A stretch of 64,000 nt of DNA from Gnetum montanum (GCA_015680685.1 MNCI01035139.1:139690-203689), one strand, 5' to 3'; numbered from the stretch's first letter, positions 22,331 through 33,392 are shown. Translations and numbers: made by a program. Notes: generated by a model from the sequence alone, not told the origin.

Positions 22331-22780
22331 CTGGCCACTCAATACACCATGCCGGGAGGGTTCTGAAATAATGTATGTGTACGGGCAACTATGAACAACG
22401 TATTGTTGAGGTAATCTAACCCTCGTGGCAATAGTGCCCACACGTGTGTTAATGGGCGTGTAGACCGAGGCCCGCAGGTAGTACCATCCTCATTGACAAG
22501 AGGCCCCTTATCAATGTCCTGTATGAAAACCATTACACCCTCTGTAGCCCCCGGCAACATCTCCTCAAGCACGTCCTGTGCAGTCACCTCGTCGAAGTTT
22601 GACCAGATAGCCACCTCGAAATTGTCCAATAGGAAGGACAGAAATCCACACGCGCCTCCCCTGAACCAAACCCCGTTGTCATCCACGGTCAGATCTGGGG
22701 GAACCTCGCCTTCCTCAACGGAGCCAACCCATGTTAATACCCCGACAAGTTCAACAACGATGAGGAAGTGCTTGTTGTCC
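22331..22780 (-). CDS. Antisense gene exon 2, FCP1/NIF-like HAD phosphatase domain
   Basis: 450 nt. The acceptor is TTTGCAG|GGAC and the donor CCAG|GTAGGC. The protein has the FCP1/NIF layout: a hydrophobic strand at the usual DxDxT site (HFLIVVELVGVLTWVG), then FLSFLLDNFEVAIWSN (family pattern FL..L...FEV.IWTS), then a VL..LLP-like stretch, and at the end LDYLNNTLFIVARTHTLFQN, the region that in active enzymes holds the DDSP loop. The two catalytic aspartates of the first motif and the DD of the last are absent, so phosphatase activity is unlikely. In the family this fold dephosphorylates proteins such as RNA polymerase II CTD. A TGA lies at 22341-22339. The assignment rests on pattern matching only. 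Confidence 0.6.
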
Positions 22781-22867
22781 CTGCAAACAATCACAATGCC
22801 ACGACAAATTAGCTTGAAAATCAACACTTGAAATCTGAAAAAACTTTACCAACTGTTTGCATTCAGC

Positions 22868-23420
22868 GTATACGCCCTGTAGACCAGCGTATATGCCAGC
22901 GAAGCTAATCACACTTAGCATAATACACGGTGTAAACTTAGCGTATACGCTTTACACTGAGCGTATACACTGCCTAACTCAGCGTATACGCCAAAAATGA
23001 ACTGTCTCACGCTCAACGTATACGCTGACCAAACCCTCAGCGTATACGCCGTAGCTCGATTTCAGCATAAGCAATCTGCCAACATGGAATAAACCAATCT
23101 ACGACCAGAACGAAACAAGTTTACGCTGAAACCCCAAGTGTATATGCTGAAACCCCAAGCGTATACGCCGAATGAAACCCCAAGCGTTTACGTTGTTGCA
23201 GCAAACAAAATTTACGCTGATAAAAGAAGCAAATCACGCTGACAACACTTTGTGCACAAAAAACTCATGACGCAGTGGCTTACGCTGATATGCTAGTACA
23301 GGGAAAATATTTACACTGACACAACTCTACGCCCTAAAGTGACACTCGGCGTATACGCCGCAAAACCCCATGCGCCTAAAAAAACCCCTGCACTCGTCGT
23401 ATACGCCGAGACGGTCTACG
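22868..23420. repeat. GCGTATACGC palindrome array in intron 1 of antisense gene
   Basis: Intron 1 (23470-22781) repeats GCGTATACGC and near variants more than ten times, separated by 20-60 bases of AT- and CT-rich sequence. The same decamer fills U3 of the B LTRs, which suggests common origin or shared regulation. Confidence 0.8.
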
Positions 23421-23470
23421 CTCTAAAGGAAAAAGCACAGAAATAATCAGGGGCAAAGGTCAGAGCCTAC

Positions 23471-23601
23471 CTGTGGGATGTCACGGGCCAGGATGGGATC
23501 CTTGGCCTGGGAAGGCCCTGCAGCATAGCTTCCGTCTCCTTTGCGAAGGTCAAGTCGGGACCCTTCCTCCCCTAGCCCTCCACTTCTTTGCCCTTGCCCA
23601 T
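23471..23601 (-). CDS. Antisense gene exon 1
   Basis: 131 nt from ATG. It encodes a basic start, MGKGKEVEG, then a TAG at 23574-23572 and a short stretch ending PSWPVTSH. The donor is CCCACAG|GTAGGC. Two leftover bases (phase 2) join exon 2 in frame. The 5' untranslated region above it repeats TTTACGCT and TCTACGCT. Confidence 0.65.
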
Positions 23602-23864
23602 CTTAGCTTGTTTATGCTGACGATGCAAGTTCACGCTGAAGAGAAGAAAATATCTACGCTAACGCCTGCAAGTTAACACTCCACGTCTACGTTGGGGTTT
23701 AACGCTGCGCATCTACGCTGGGGTTATCCTTCGGTGTCTACGCTCACGAGAAAGTTTACGCTAACGCTAAGGCAATGTAGTTTACGCTTACGCTTTAACA
23801 GTTTACGCTATCGCTTATGCTCTATCACTTTCAAAGTAAGAAGCAAATGGACCCCCCAGCCCCC

Positions 23865-23872
23865 TTTATATA
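23865..23872 (-). promoter_or_regulatory. TATA box of the antisense gene
   Basis: On the minus strand TATATAAA is followed by a G-rich stretch (GGGGGCTGGGG), about 265 bases upstream of the inferred ATG at 23601. Above it (23940-24030) the DNA is A/T homopolymer-rich. No other TATA-like site is as close. Confidence 0.55.
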
Positions 23873-24089
23873 GCATTCCGCTGACGCTGATGCTCTGCTG
23901 CGCTGACGCTGATGCTGACGCCGCCGTTACGCCTTTTTACCTTTTTTCGCCTTTTTTTTTTATTTTTGACCAAAAAATAATAATAATAAATAATATATGT
24001 TAAAAATAATAAAAATCATTAAAAATAGAGATTGCTACATCCTGGTTCCTCCATGGACCCCATTTTACACGTTTACGCTGAATATTCTA

Positions 24090-24260
24090 GTGTAAACCAC
24101 ACCATTGGCTCGGTATGGCCTTAAACTGCCATCTCCTAATCCACTTGTGGCCCGGTACAGCCTTAAACTGCCATTTCATCATCTAGCGATGGCCCAGTAT
24201 GGCCTTAAACTGCCACTTGCAGCCCAGTACAGCCTTAAACTGCCATACGTCCTGGTGTGA
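24090..24260 (+). repeat. Tandem repeats with TTAAACTGCC core, right of antisense gene
   Basis: Four copies of a 35-45 base unit reading GGCCCGGTACAGCCTTAAAC or close variants (near 24110, 24150, 24190 and 24225), just before pol. It is a counterpart of 18654-18920. Confidence 0.8.
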
Positions 24261-24589
24261 CGAAAATCCACCATTAGGCGCATACACATAGTTTCAAATT
24301 ATCAAAAGGCATAGAACGATCTCCCTCTTTCTTATCCCGCTCTCTGTTTATTGGCAGGAGTGAGCTCAATGGATTGCTAGCATTTAACTGTGTCGTTAAT
24401 CATTGATGGACCATACGCCAAAATTACACGAGACGTTAGCATAAACTCCATCAACCTAAGTTCGCCAACAGACGACGTAGTCATAACCTCGACACAGCAA
24501 ACAGCGGACGGTTACGAAGCCATGACAAAATTCCTTGACATCGAGGCCGAGGTATCACCGAGGATCCGCTAACTAAAACCCCCATTACC

Positions 24590-27500
24590 ATGCCTGATGG
24601 GGAAATTAAAATTTTAAAATTAAGCACATTACTACAACCGCACTTGGCCCAAGATATCCAGAACGTGCTTAGGGAAAATATGAAAGCGTTCACTTGGTCC
24701 TACATAGACATGCCCGGGTTAGATCCTAGAATTGTCCAACACAACATTATCCTTGACCCGAAGTTGAGACCAGTAAAACAAAAGGCATGAAAAGTCAGAC
24801 CCGAGGTAGCATTGGCAGTTCGCAATAAGATCACCAAACTTTATCAAGCTGGATTCATTCGGGTTGTTGATTATGCTGAGTGGGTGTCTAACATGGTCAT
24901 TGTCCCAAAGAAAAATGGGAGCATTCGCCTATGCATTGACTTCCGAGATCTGAACGTAGCCACCATAAAAGATGACTTTCCCCTACCCAGCATCGATCAA
25001 TTCGTTGATTCGACTGCCGGGCATGCCTTATTATCTTTTATGGACGGTTTTTCAGGATACAATCAGATACATATCAATCCGGAACATCAACTTAGGACAA
25101 CCTTCATGACCCCATGGGGAACTTTTTGCTATACGATGATGCCCTTTGATCTCAAGAACGCTGGGGCCACGTATCAAAGAGCGATGACATTCATTTTCAG
25201 CGATTACATGCTACACTCGCTCAACGATTACGTGGATGACATTGTGGTTAAGTCAAATACGAAGGAACAACATGTACAAGACCTAGATTTAGTATTAAAA
25301 TGTTGTCTGAAGTACGAATTGAGACTTAACCCGAAAAAGTGTGTCTTCAGCATCAAAACAGGAAAAATGCTTGGATTTATAGCATCCAAAGCAGGGATAC
25401 GGGTAGACCTCGATAAGGTTAAGGCCATAACAAACCTGAAACCACCAAGCAACCTTACTGAACTTCGAGGTCTACAAGGTAGATTACAATTCATCAGGCA
25501 TTTCATAGAGAAACTGACAGATAAACTAAAACCCATGAACCACCTGTTACGCAAGAACGTCCACTTTGAATGGACATCGCAATGCCAAGAAGCATTCGAG
25601 AACATCAAGACAGCACTTGCCCGAATGCCTACAGTTTATCCATCCCAAAACCATAAACCGTTTTATATCTACCTCGCTACTTCGGATTCGTCCATCGCAT
25701 CTATGCTTTGCCAGAAACAAGATGACGGAACCAAAGTCCCTGTGTATTACTTGAGCCACGCATTAGTTGCCCATGAGACAAGGTACAACGATGTGGAGAA
25801 GTCATGTTTAGCTTTGGTCTTTTCTTTAAGAAAATGGCGACATTACCTCTTCCGCAACTAGGTTTACATAATTTGCAAGGACAATGTGATGAGAACCATA
25901 ACAGGGAATATTTACGAAACGAGTCAAATAGCCCGGTGGAAAGCCATGATAGCCGAGTTTGACCTGTACTACGTAGCGCAATCATCAGTCAAGGGTCAAA
26001 CTATAGTAAATCAAATGGCAACATCACCAACACACGACCAAGCAACTATAGACCCAAACTTCCCAGATGAGAATATAAGCGCCATAGACATAGTGCCCAA
26101 TGACTACAATGCTATCTTGAACTTTGATGGGGCATCGACCTCTCGAGGCGCTGTCATCACCTATTCCTCCAAGGAGATCTGACCCTTTGCCTATCATTTC
26201 AAATTTCCTTGCATGAACAACATAGCAGAGTATGAAGGTCTCCTTAGAGGACTCGTGGCAACTCTGACTTTAAACATCACACGGCTTGTAGTCAGAGGGG
26301 ACTTGCAACTGGTCGTAAACCAAGTTACAGATTTTTACACATGCAAAGCCCAACATTTGCAATCATGCTGCGACTTGGCAAAACACCTAATGAGGCAATT
26401 CGGAAACATTGATGTGCAACATGTCTCCAGAAATGATAACACCATCGCAGATGCGTTAGCCACATTAGCACAAAACATATCTCCAAACATGTTCCACACG
26501 TTGCCAAGCTCCATAACTAGTTGTGCTGAACTAATCACTGACACCCTCGACACATTGCCAATCGCATCTGTTAGTTCAACACATGCGGTAGAATGGTACG
26601 ATGACATCAAAGAATACCTTCTACGCCACAAAACACCACGACATCTAACAAATGCACAGAGAGACATAGTGCAGAAATGTTCTAAGCAGTATACCCTAGT
26701 AGGAAACACGCTGTGCCGACGATCCTACGAAGGCATATTGCTAACATGCATTAGTAGTACCGATGTCCACACTATTGTTGAACAAGTACATGATGGACTA
26801 TGTGGAGGACACATAGCGCCAAAGGCCATGGCAACGAAAATCAGGCGCTTGGGCTATTATTGGCCACACATGGAATACGACTGTCTCACCAAAGTCAAAA
26901 CATGTAGTACTTGTCAAAAACATAGCAATCTGATACATGTCCCACCGAATGAGTTGCATACAACGCAAATCACATGGTCCTTTCAAAAGTGGGGATTGGA
27001 CCTCATTGGTCAGATAACCCCCTCGTCTTCCACAGGCCATAGTTTCATTATAACTACCACCGAATACTTCACGAAGTGGGTAGAAGCTGCTCCCCTTAGA
27101 AAAACTACATCCAAGCACGTGTGCAATTTCATTCTAGAAAACATTGTAACCCGCTTTGGCATCCCCATGACAATCATCACTGACAACGGGCCACAATTTA
27201 GTAGTGCCGAAACCAAAGCCTTTTGTGAAAATTTAGGGATCAAAAACTCGTTCTCATCCCCTTACTATCCTCAGAGAAATGGACAAGTGGAAGCAACAAA
27301 CAAGACAATTATTACAATACTTAAGAAAATGCCTACCCAGAGCAAAAGAAAGTGGCACGAGCAATTGACATACGCATTGTGGGCATACCGTACTACGCAC
27401 CGAACTTCGATAGGTAAGACACCATACAATCTTGTTTACAGTTCAGAAGCTATTTTGCCTTTGGAACTGTAGGTACCGTCTTTAAGGATCACACTTTCTA

Positions 27501-27832
27501 GGCTCCTCGACGATGGGCAAAACAATGATCTACGCATCGTTGATCTTGACTCGGTGGAGGAAGAACGTGTGCATGCCCTCGATCAGATCGAATGGTACCA
27601 AAAATGACAACGGTAATGACATCGGCATGACATCAATAAGTGCCCTATCAAAGAAGGTGACCTTGTGCTTATAGCCGTTCGGGAACACCCGGACAAATTC
27701 TCAGCTAACTGGGAAGGGACCTACTTGGTCACTAAAGCATTCGACAATGGGGCATTCAAACTAGCAGACATGGAAGGAAATGAGCTTACCAATCCGGTCA
27801 ATCATTTGTACCTAAAACTATTTTACGTTTGA
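24590..27832 (+). pseudogene. pol of element B: RT, RNase H, second RNase H, integrase
   Basis: One frame of 1,081 codons with seven internal stops (24788, 25859, 26180, 27470 and three in the 27590-27620 cluster). RT: AGFIRVVDYAEWVSN, LCIDFRDLN, HALLSFMDGFSGYNQI, catalytic YVDD at 25229-25240. RNase H: FYIYLATSDSSIASMLCQK, VYYLSHALVAHETRYN. Second RNase H: LNFDGAST, NNIAEYEGLLRGL, NTIADALATLA (about 26110-26470). Integrase: H-H-C-C finger ending KTCSTCQKH (about 26910), DLIGQI, TDNGPQFSS and QVEATNKT for the D-D-E triad, and a C-terminal GPY/F-like block ending in NHLYLKLFYV before TGA. No chromodomain. The paired RNase H domains place it in the Tat lineage. It copies and integrates the element in the family; this copy is broken. 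Confidence 0.92.
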
Positions 27833-27839
27833 GGTACGA

Positions 27840-28215
27840 GCTCAGGTACATGTAAGTCCTAGAGTCATGACTATAAACTGATACCACAGCTCGTCCTGGG
27901 ATGATGATGGTAAACTGATACCACAAAACAGTCCTTGGTTACGACTCAAAACTAATACCACAACTGTCCTGGCATCATGAAAAGAAACTGATACCCCACA
28001 GTGTCCGCAATGACGATAAACTAGCACCTGTTTGGTATGACAGTAAACTGCCACCATCACAACCGTAGGAGTCCGCTAAGACTATAAACTAGCTTGCCTT
28101 CCCATGGTCCGCTAAGACTAAAAACTGGTGATGTAACGTCCACCACGACGCTAAATAGGCAATGTCCAACGGGTTACGACATAAAACTAACCCATGGTAG
28201 TCCTCCAAGACTATA
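27840..28215 (+). repeat. Tandem repeats with TAAACT core in B 3' UTR
   Basis: About ten diverged units of 30-45 bases repeat ACTATAAACTGATACCACA or variants (AAACTAGC, AAACTGCCACC) directly after the integrase stop. Tat-lineage elements are known for variable tandem repeats in the 3' untranslated region. Confidence 0.8.
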
Positions 28216-29198
28216 AACTAGCAAGTTCATCACTGATTCATCAATCTACCGCCACATTCACGCTTCATCACTGCATCACCCTCCATCAGGAGATCCTACC
28301 AACCCTACTGCTATTGACATTCAATCTGCCACCGTGTAAGTCTAAACTCGATCATTCACTCATGGTTTTCTTGTCTCCTTAGAGTTGAGTTTGTAGGATG
28401 ACACCCAGAGGTTCTTGTACAAGAATGCATTTCATCACAAGCAACAAGATGGGACAATGTTCACAGCACACATGGCGAGACTAAATCAAACCATTCACTA
28501 GTACACCCCCATTCACAGACTCATTCCCTATCCATTTACAAACACATTTTATTCAATCATACCTCTAATACATCCAGTACATCCAAAACTTTGAATATGC
28601 TGTCACACATTGTTGCACATGAGTACAAAATCAATGCAAAGTTTATGATTACGCAAAAAAAAAATGAGACTCCTAGCACTTCCCATATAAGCCCCAAGCG
28701 GGAAGGCAGTTGTCTCAAAACCAAGTACTCATGTCCAAAATGGTCAAGAAACATCTAGTTGCATGGCTTTGGCTCCCCACCAACAGGTCCCCCAAACATT
28801 GAACATGGGCACTATTCCTCCAAAGCATGTAACGCATCTCCCCGTGGCTTTGATCTTGCCAACGAGTACTCTTGAACACTAACCAGGAGCCTTGTCCCGC
28901 CAAAGGACACCCATCGCATGTCTGAACTCCGAGTCTGCTAAACAATGGCTATTGAAAAGGACCAGCATGCCGCACACCCGAGCACCCCATCTCCCAACAT
29001 AATTTCTTGGGGGGGGGGTCGCCACTCCCCACAATCTCTCTTCTCCTATCAGCTGCAAAGTTCCCTTTCCCATGTACTACTGAACACAGTGTGATGACGT
29101 CTAGTCGAGTGGCAACGAACAAAGTCTATATCAAGTTGTTTGTGGTGTTTTGCACTTCTTTGTCAACACTTCTCGGGTCAATTCCTCCAAGCTTTAAC
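28216..29198 (+). other. B 3' untranslated region, no gene recognised
   Basis: About 1 kb with no frame I can link to a protein family. A G run (about 29008-29017) and modest GC content stand out. It lies between the repeat block and the polypurine tract. Confidence 0.5.
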
Positions 29199-29211
29199 AA
29201 AGAGGGGCCAA
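29199..29211 (+). other. Polypurine tract of element B
   Basis: AAAGAGGGGCCAA immediately precedes the 3' LTR start TGAAACA. It is identical in form to the A3 tract at 8083-8095 (minus strand). Confidence 0.85.
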
Positions 29212-30347
29212 TGAAACATCATAAAATTTTGAGCTTGGTACTTCTCTAGCAAGAAGCAGGTCCCTGGGACCCACGAACAACCATGGCTACATTTGGTGTC
29301 GCACAGCGCAACTTTGGGAATCAAGAGGCTTAATTTTCACTAAGTGTGCGATATCAGCGTATACGCCCAGCACAGATATCTGACGTATATGCCTGATGTA
29401 CACGCCACACCTGTACGCTCAGCAAATACCACAGATGTACACACCCAACGATGAAGTCTCAGTGACAGAATGAAGATAGCACCAAAGAGCAAGAATTGAA
29501 GCAAGTCGGCAGCCGTCAGCGTATACGCGGGGCGTATATGCCCAGCCATTGTCAGCATGTACGCCCAGCATCCATGGCATCTCCACCCAAGTTCACACAT
29601 GCCCCGCACGTCCAGAGTATACGCCCAGCGTATATGCCGGCCTGATGTAGCGTATACGCCCCACGTATACGCACTGTAATATGTTGTATATTTGTAAATT
29701 GTATGCACTCGGTCAATGTGCCACGTGTCTCCTAACCCAAGTCTAGCGTAACAACCAGTATAAAAACCCCACTTTTCCACTTCGCCCAGAGGTTGGAAAA
29801 ATCCCAGAGCATACCCAAGAGCAATTACGCTGCACACCAGAGCTCAAAACCCTCTTACGCTAGAAAACCTGTACGCTGTGCAGAGTTCCTATGCCATGTC
29901 TACAGCGTAAACCAGCCTACCGCCCTCCCATCCGTTGGGGCTTTTCATCCGCCTTGTGCTTCGCCACAACTGCGTTAGACCGGTGCACTGTATTCTCATC
30001 CTGTAATATCATTGTTACATTTGCTGCATAAGATCATTTACAGTTTTACGTCAATTTGGCACACGCATTCTGTTTACGCCCATTTACGCCTCAACTCTGT
30101 TTGCATCTGTTTTACGCCGTTTACCTTTTGTTTACGCTCGCTACGTCATTTACACATAACCCAGCGTATAGCACTTTGCGTATGCACGGGGAAATCCTTG
30201 TCTGATCCGCGTGCAGACCACCTAAGGTACTCTTCCTTCGTGCATTCCAGCTCGCCCTCAGGCGAAGGCAGGGTCTTCTGTGCGTGTCCTGTGATCCCAC
30301 GGTCTCCGTTTCCTTCCAGCCAGTGACCAACGATTTCAACCAATACA
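29212..30347 (+). mobile_element. 3' LTR of element B
   Basis: 1136 bp, TG...TACA, colinear with the 5' LTR. It contains fewer GCGTATACGC units and only one copy of the 45-bp segment doubled at 13086. TATAAAAA is at 29759-29766. It is followed by ATTAC and resumed A3 sequence. Confidence 0.92.
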
Positions 30348-31155
30348 ATTACGTCTAGGTTCAATTGTCTTCTGAGCTTGCCATGTAGACCTGCTAGGGC
30401 TAAAGACGTGGAGAGATCACGATGGATTTTCATTTTTCTTCTTAACCTGTCAACATGAGATGAAAGCCTGGTTAAGAGGCACCTATTGGTAGTAATCATG
30501 TATAATGAGAACTTGCAAAGTAATGACGAGAAGTAACTAGCGAACTATGATGTAAAGATTAAAATTTTTCCAATTTAAATTCATGGTGAACCGCTATGGC
30601 ATGGAGATGAAGAGTTGCTAAAATAGGAAATGTAAAACTATCGATGTGAAAACGTGAAACTGCTAGTTTAGCGTCATTGTCGATTGTGAACGTATAATAG
30701 ATTAAAACTGCTAGCTTAAGGTCTTTTTAGACCGTTAAAGTCACTGCTACGCTAGGATTGCTAGTTTAAGATCTCTCCAAATCGGTAACGAGAGTGGTAC
30801 GCTATGCTAAAAATGCTAGTTTAAGGTCTTTTTGGACCAATAAAGTTATAACTATGCTGGGGTTGCTATTTTAAGGTCTTTTTGGACTAGTAATGAAAAC
30901 TATATACTTTTTTTGTTTCTTGGGAAAGTAAGTAGTTAGCTTGGAACATGTTAAGGTTTTAATGCCAATAGTGCTACGATGTCGTGGCAAGAATGCTACA
31001 CTGTACAGTGGATGCTGCATTAAATGGAGAGAGAGAGCAACAAGTTTCACCTTTTCACCATTATGGCCATAAATAGGGATTAAACCATGATAAGCTTGTC
31101 ATTCTCATCGTAAGAGCGCAGAACCCATATTTGGAGCACAAAGCGGTTTCAGAGT
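30348..31155 (-). mobile_element. A3 protease-RT spacer with tandem repeats
   Basis: Continuation of A3 on the far side of element B. At 30650-30900 four to five units carry, on the minus strand, GACCTTAAACTAGCA, the same core as the blocks flanking the antisense gene in B and at an equivalent distance upstream of RT. No antisense gene can be seen in the 250 bases that remain before the A4 LTR. Gag and the 5' LTR of A3 are not in the window. Confidence 0.65.
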
Positions 31156-32436
31156 TGAAACACCATGAAATTTTGAGATCTCGATGATTTAGTGAAGTCT
31201 CAAAGTTTAGGTAAAGGATTTTCACAAGTGGCACATTTCAACAAGTCTTCTTTTTTCAGCTAAGGGCTTGCTACACCATGCTACGCAGCTCAGTGTAGTA
31301 GACTTCAAGAAGACTGAACAGAAATGAGGTATGCACAACAACAACACTTCAACTTTGCAAGCTGTCCGTGATTGAAAATCTTAACTTTTGGCATATTACG
31401 CTGAGTTACGCTATACTGCGTAATGTATCATAATGCAGTGTAATGCAAATAAATAGTTGATTTAATCACAAAAATAGAGATAGAAAAATTCAAGCATTTG
31501 CAGTTCTTACGCCACAATATGCTCCCAAGCGTATTGTAGTGTAACCACAGGACAATTTCTTACCAAAGCTCTGGAAATCCTGCTACACTAAAGACAAGGG
31601 TAGATTATGACGTACTATGCTCTAGAGTGTAGTGCAGTGTAACGCTACAAGCTCCAACTATGGCACACCAAGTCAATGGTATTTTGTGGGCCTAGGACAC
31701 GTGTCATCTAAACTGCATTCTTCTCCTAACCCTAATCTTATAAATACCTTGGCAAAAAATGCTCAAAGGGTTGGCAATTTGGTTGGAAATTTTTAGGGCA
31801 AAAAAGGTTGGCAACTATTGGCATTTTGGAAAATTTCTGACAATATCTCTTGGCAAAGATTCATGAGAAGGTGAATAAAAAAAGAATTGGCAATAAACGA
31901 GCACTGACGGTGATTGACAAGAGCTTTTGGCCAGAGAATTCAAGCTAGCAGGCACTTTGCTTTGATTTTGACTCCCTTGCGCCCAGATTGGCTAGAACAA
32001 GGTACATCGGCCTTTGCTTGTTTCATCTCTGGATAGTTTCTTGTTCTTGGCATGTGCTTCATCTAAACTGAAGTCTGCTTGCAAAAATTGTATCCAATGT
32101 ATTTGTTTATAAGCTAAATCCCTGATCTCGGGATCACACATTCTTCAAATTCAATTTATTGTATCTTATCTATGTAGATTTTACAATCATTTTGCATTGT
32201 TTACATCGTCCTTGTTGCCTTTGAGATCACTGATATTATACCCTTCATCAAAATTGTCATCTTGTAATCCATTGATGGCAAAATTTTACTGATTAAGTAA
32301 GTCCCTATCTAATCGACAAGACCATTCAGGGCACCTCGAATTCGTTTTCTCCAGCACAGCCCTTGCACAGATCCGAGGTTGGAACTGTGTACACGAAATT
32401 TTGCTTAGTATTTCTAGTGACCAACATTTTCCATCA
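31156..32436 (+). mobile_element. 5' LTR of a further Tat-type element (A4)
   Basis: It starts TGAAACACCATG, like element B, without a polypurine tract before it, so it is a 5' LTR or a solo LTR. Its U3 has weak GCTACACC and GCTACGC repeats (31265-31640), TATAAATA is at 31739-31746, and AAAGGGTTGGCAATTTGG follows as in A2. The end is uncertain by a few bases; a primer-binding-like site follows at 32448. Confidence 0.7.
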
Positions 32437-32447
32437 TTATAGTTTTC

Positions 32448-32466
32448 TAGTGCTAGAAGGAGGGCC
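32448..32466 (+). other. Primer-binding site of A4
   Basis: TAGTGCTAGAAGGAGGGCC, identical to A2 and two bases different from element B. After it A4 homology fades; no A4 gag was found. Confidence 0.65.
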
Positions 32467-32828
32467 TGCACCTCCGATCCACAAGGGCATAATAGGTTGA
32501 AACCTGCTTTGGGGAGGACCCACTTGTGTAATTTTGTTGTAGTCTTCCTTAATTCTCTTACTTAAACACACAATTTTTGACCCTCAGCTTAGCTTTTCAT
32601 AAATTTCTTTCCCATTTATTAACCCTCTAAAACTTTAATGTTCCAATATTCCATTACATTCCCTTTTCTTCATAACCGCCAAAGTTTTAATTGTTAAAAT
32701 TCACACCTTTATCATCTAACGTGCCTCTCGAATTTATGTAATTACCCTCGAATACATTAATCCTTGCCAATGTCCTCACTTTACACATTAATTTCATGAA
32801 AAATCATTAAAAATTCAGTTTCTTTCAG
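32467..32828. other. Intergenic stretch, nothing recognised
   Basis: AT-rich DNA with no open frame or repeat that I can identify between the A4 primer site and the palindrome-rich promoter block. Confidence 0.5.
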
Positions 32829-32845
32829 GTGTCTCATTGCAGTTG

Positions 32846-32930
32846 GGCCGAGATATCGCGTCCCACGTGATATCACGTACGCGATGTATCGTACGCGATA
32901 TCACGTCCCCTGTTCCTATAAATAGGGACC
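32846..32930 (+). promoter_or_regulatory. Palindrome-rich promoter-like block with TATA box
   Basis: GAGATATCGCG, GTGATATCAC (perfect palindrome) and two TACGCGAT repeats lie within 60 bases, followed by CCTATAAATAGGG with TATAAATA at 32917-32924. It precedes the large open frame by about 470 bases. A similar block is at 36375-36457. Confidence 0.6.
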
Positions 32931-33392
32931 CCCGCCGCAACACTTAGCTTCATTTGGCATTCACACGGGGGGAAAGTTTTTGAATTTTTTCTCTGCAACT
33001 TGCGCTTGAGTGACCCTTGCTTTCTCAACGATATCTCGCGCACTAGTACTCCGATTTGAATTCCGTTTGAACCTGCTTGAACCCGGAGTGTTCAGTTTAG
33101 TCGTGGGGGAGAGAAACTTGCCGAAAAGTGCCTAACTTTTTTGAAATTTTTCATCACCCAAAGGACATCAATTAGGGTAGTTACTTCTAACACTTAGATA
33201 AATTGTGTCATAAATCATATGACCTTAAGTATACTAGGATATTAAAACACACATCCACCTAAGTCATAGGACCCATCATTATAATTTTTGGGCACGATCA
33301 CACAATAATAACAGATCTTTAATTAAGGCAAGTAGTAAGGTATAACTTGATTTCCTAAACAACCTTACTAATGTTGGCCCGTGTGATTGCAG

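Larger units (their letters stand above)
19207..23601 (-). pseudogene. Antisense multi-exon accessory gene inside element B
   Basis: A gene on the strand opposite to gag and pol, in the protease-RT spacer. I infer eight exons, each bordered by GT and AG: 23601-23471, 22780-22331, 22254-21992, 21902-20862 (possibly split by a 91-base intron), 20756-20526, 20438-20264, 20187-19403 and 19308-19207. Reading phase is kept across every junction except exon 5 to 6, where one base is out. The first ATG lies about 265 bases from a TATA box and the last exon ends in TAG. The product would be about 1,050 residues: an FCP1-like N-terminal part, a transposon-protein-like middle, an acidic hinge, a helical region and an acidic tail. 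In-frame stops in exons 1, 2, 4, 5 and 7 mark this copy as decayed. Antisense placement would protect the introns during retrotransposition. The function is unknown. Confidence 0.75.
12738..30347 (+). mobile_element. Complete Tat-type LTR retrotransposon B
   Basis: The only element here with both ends visible. LTRs are 12738-13967 and 29212-30347, both starting TGAAACA and ending TACA. The flanking pentamers are ATTAG and ATTAC, a target duplication with one mismatch. In order it contains a primer-binding site, leader, gag-protease in mainly one frame, a spacer with an antisense multi-exon gene, pol (RT, RNase H, second RNase H, integrase) in another frame, a 3' region with tandem repeats, and a polypurine tract. 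It lies inside A3: the minus-strand A3 frame stops at 12737 and A3 sequence resumes at 30348. By eye about nine in ten LTR bases agree outside two local expansions, so the insertion is not recent. Confidence 0.92.

Noticed and set aside
22331-22780. Active host FCP1 phosphatase gene
   Set aside because: Catalytic aspartates are absent, stops are present and the gene lies within element B.
14623-27832. All in-frame stops in element B can be derived from Gln or Arg codons by C-to-T
   Set aside because: TAG, TAA and TGA are always one C-to-T step from CAG, CAA and CGA, so this alone is not evidence of methylation-driven decay. Only a few sites (for example 27470, where A3 has Gln) have paralogue support, and A2 has stops at Ser and Tyr sites.
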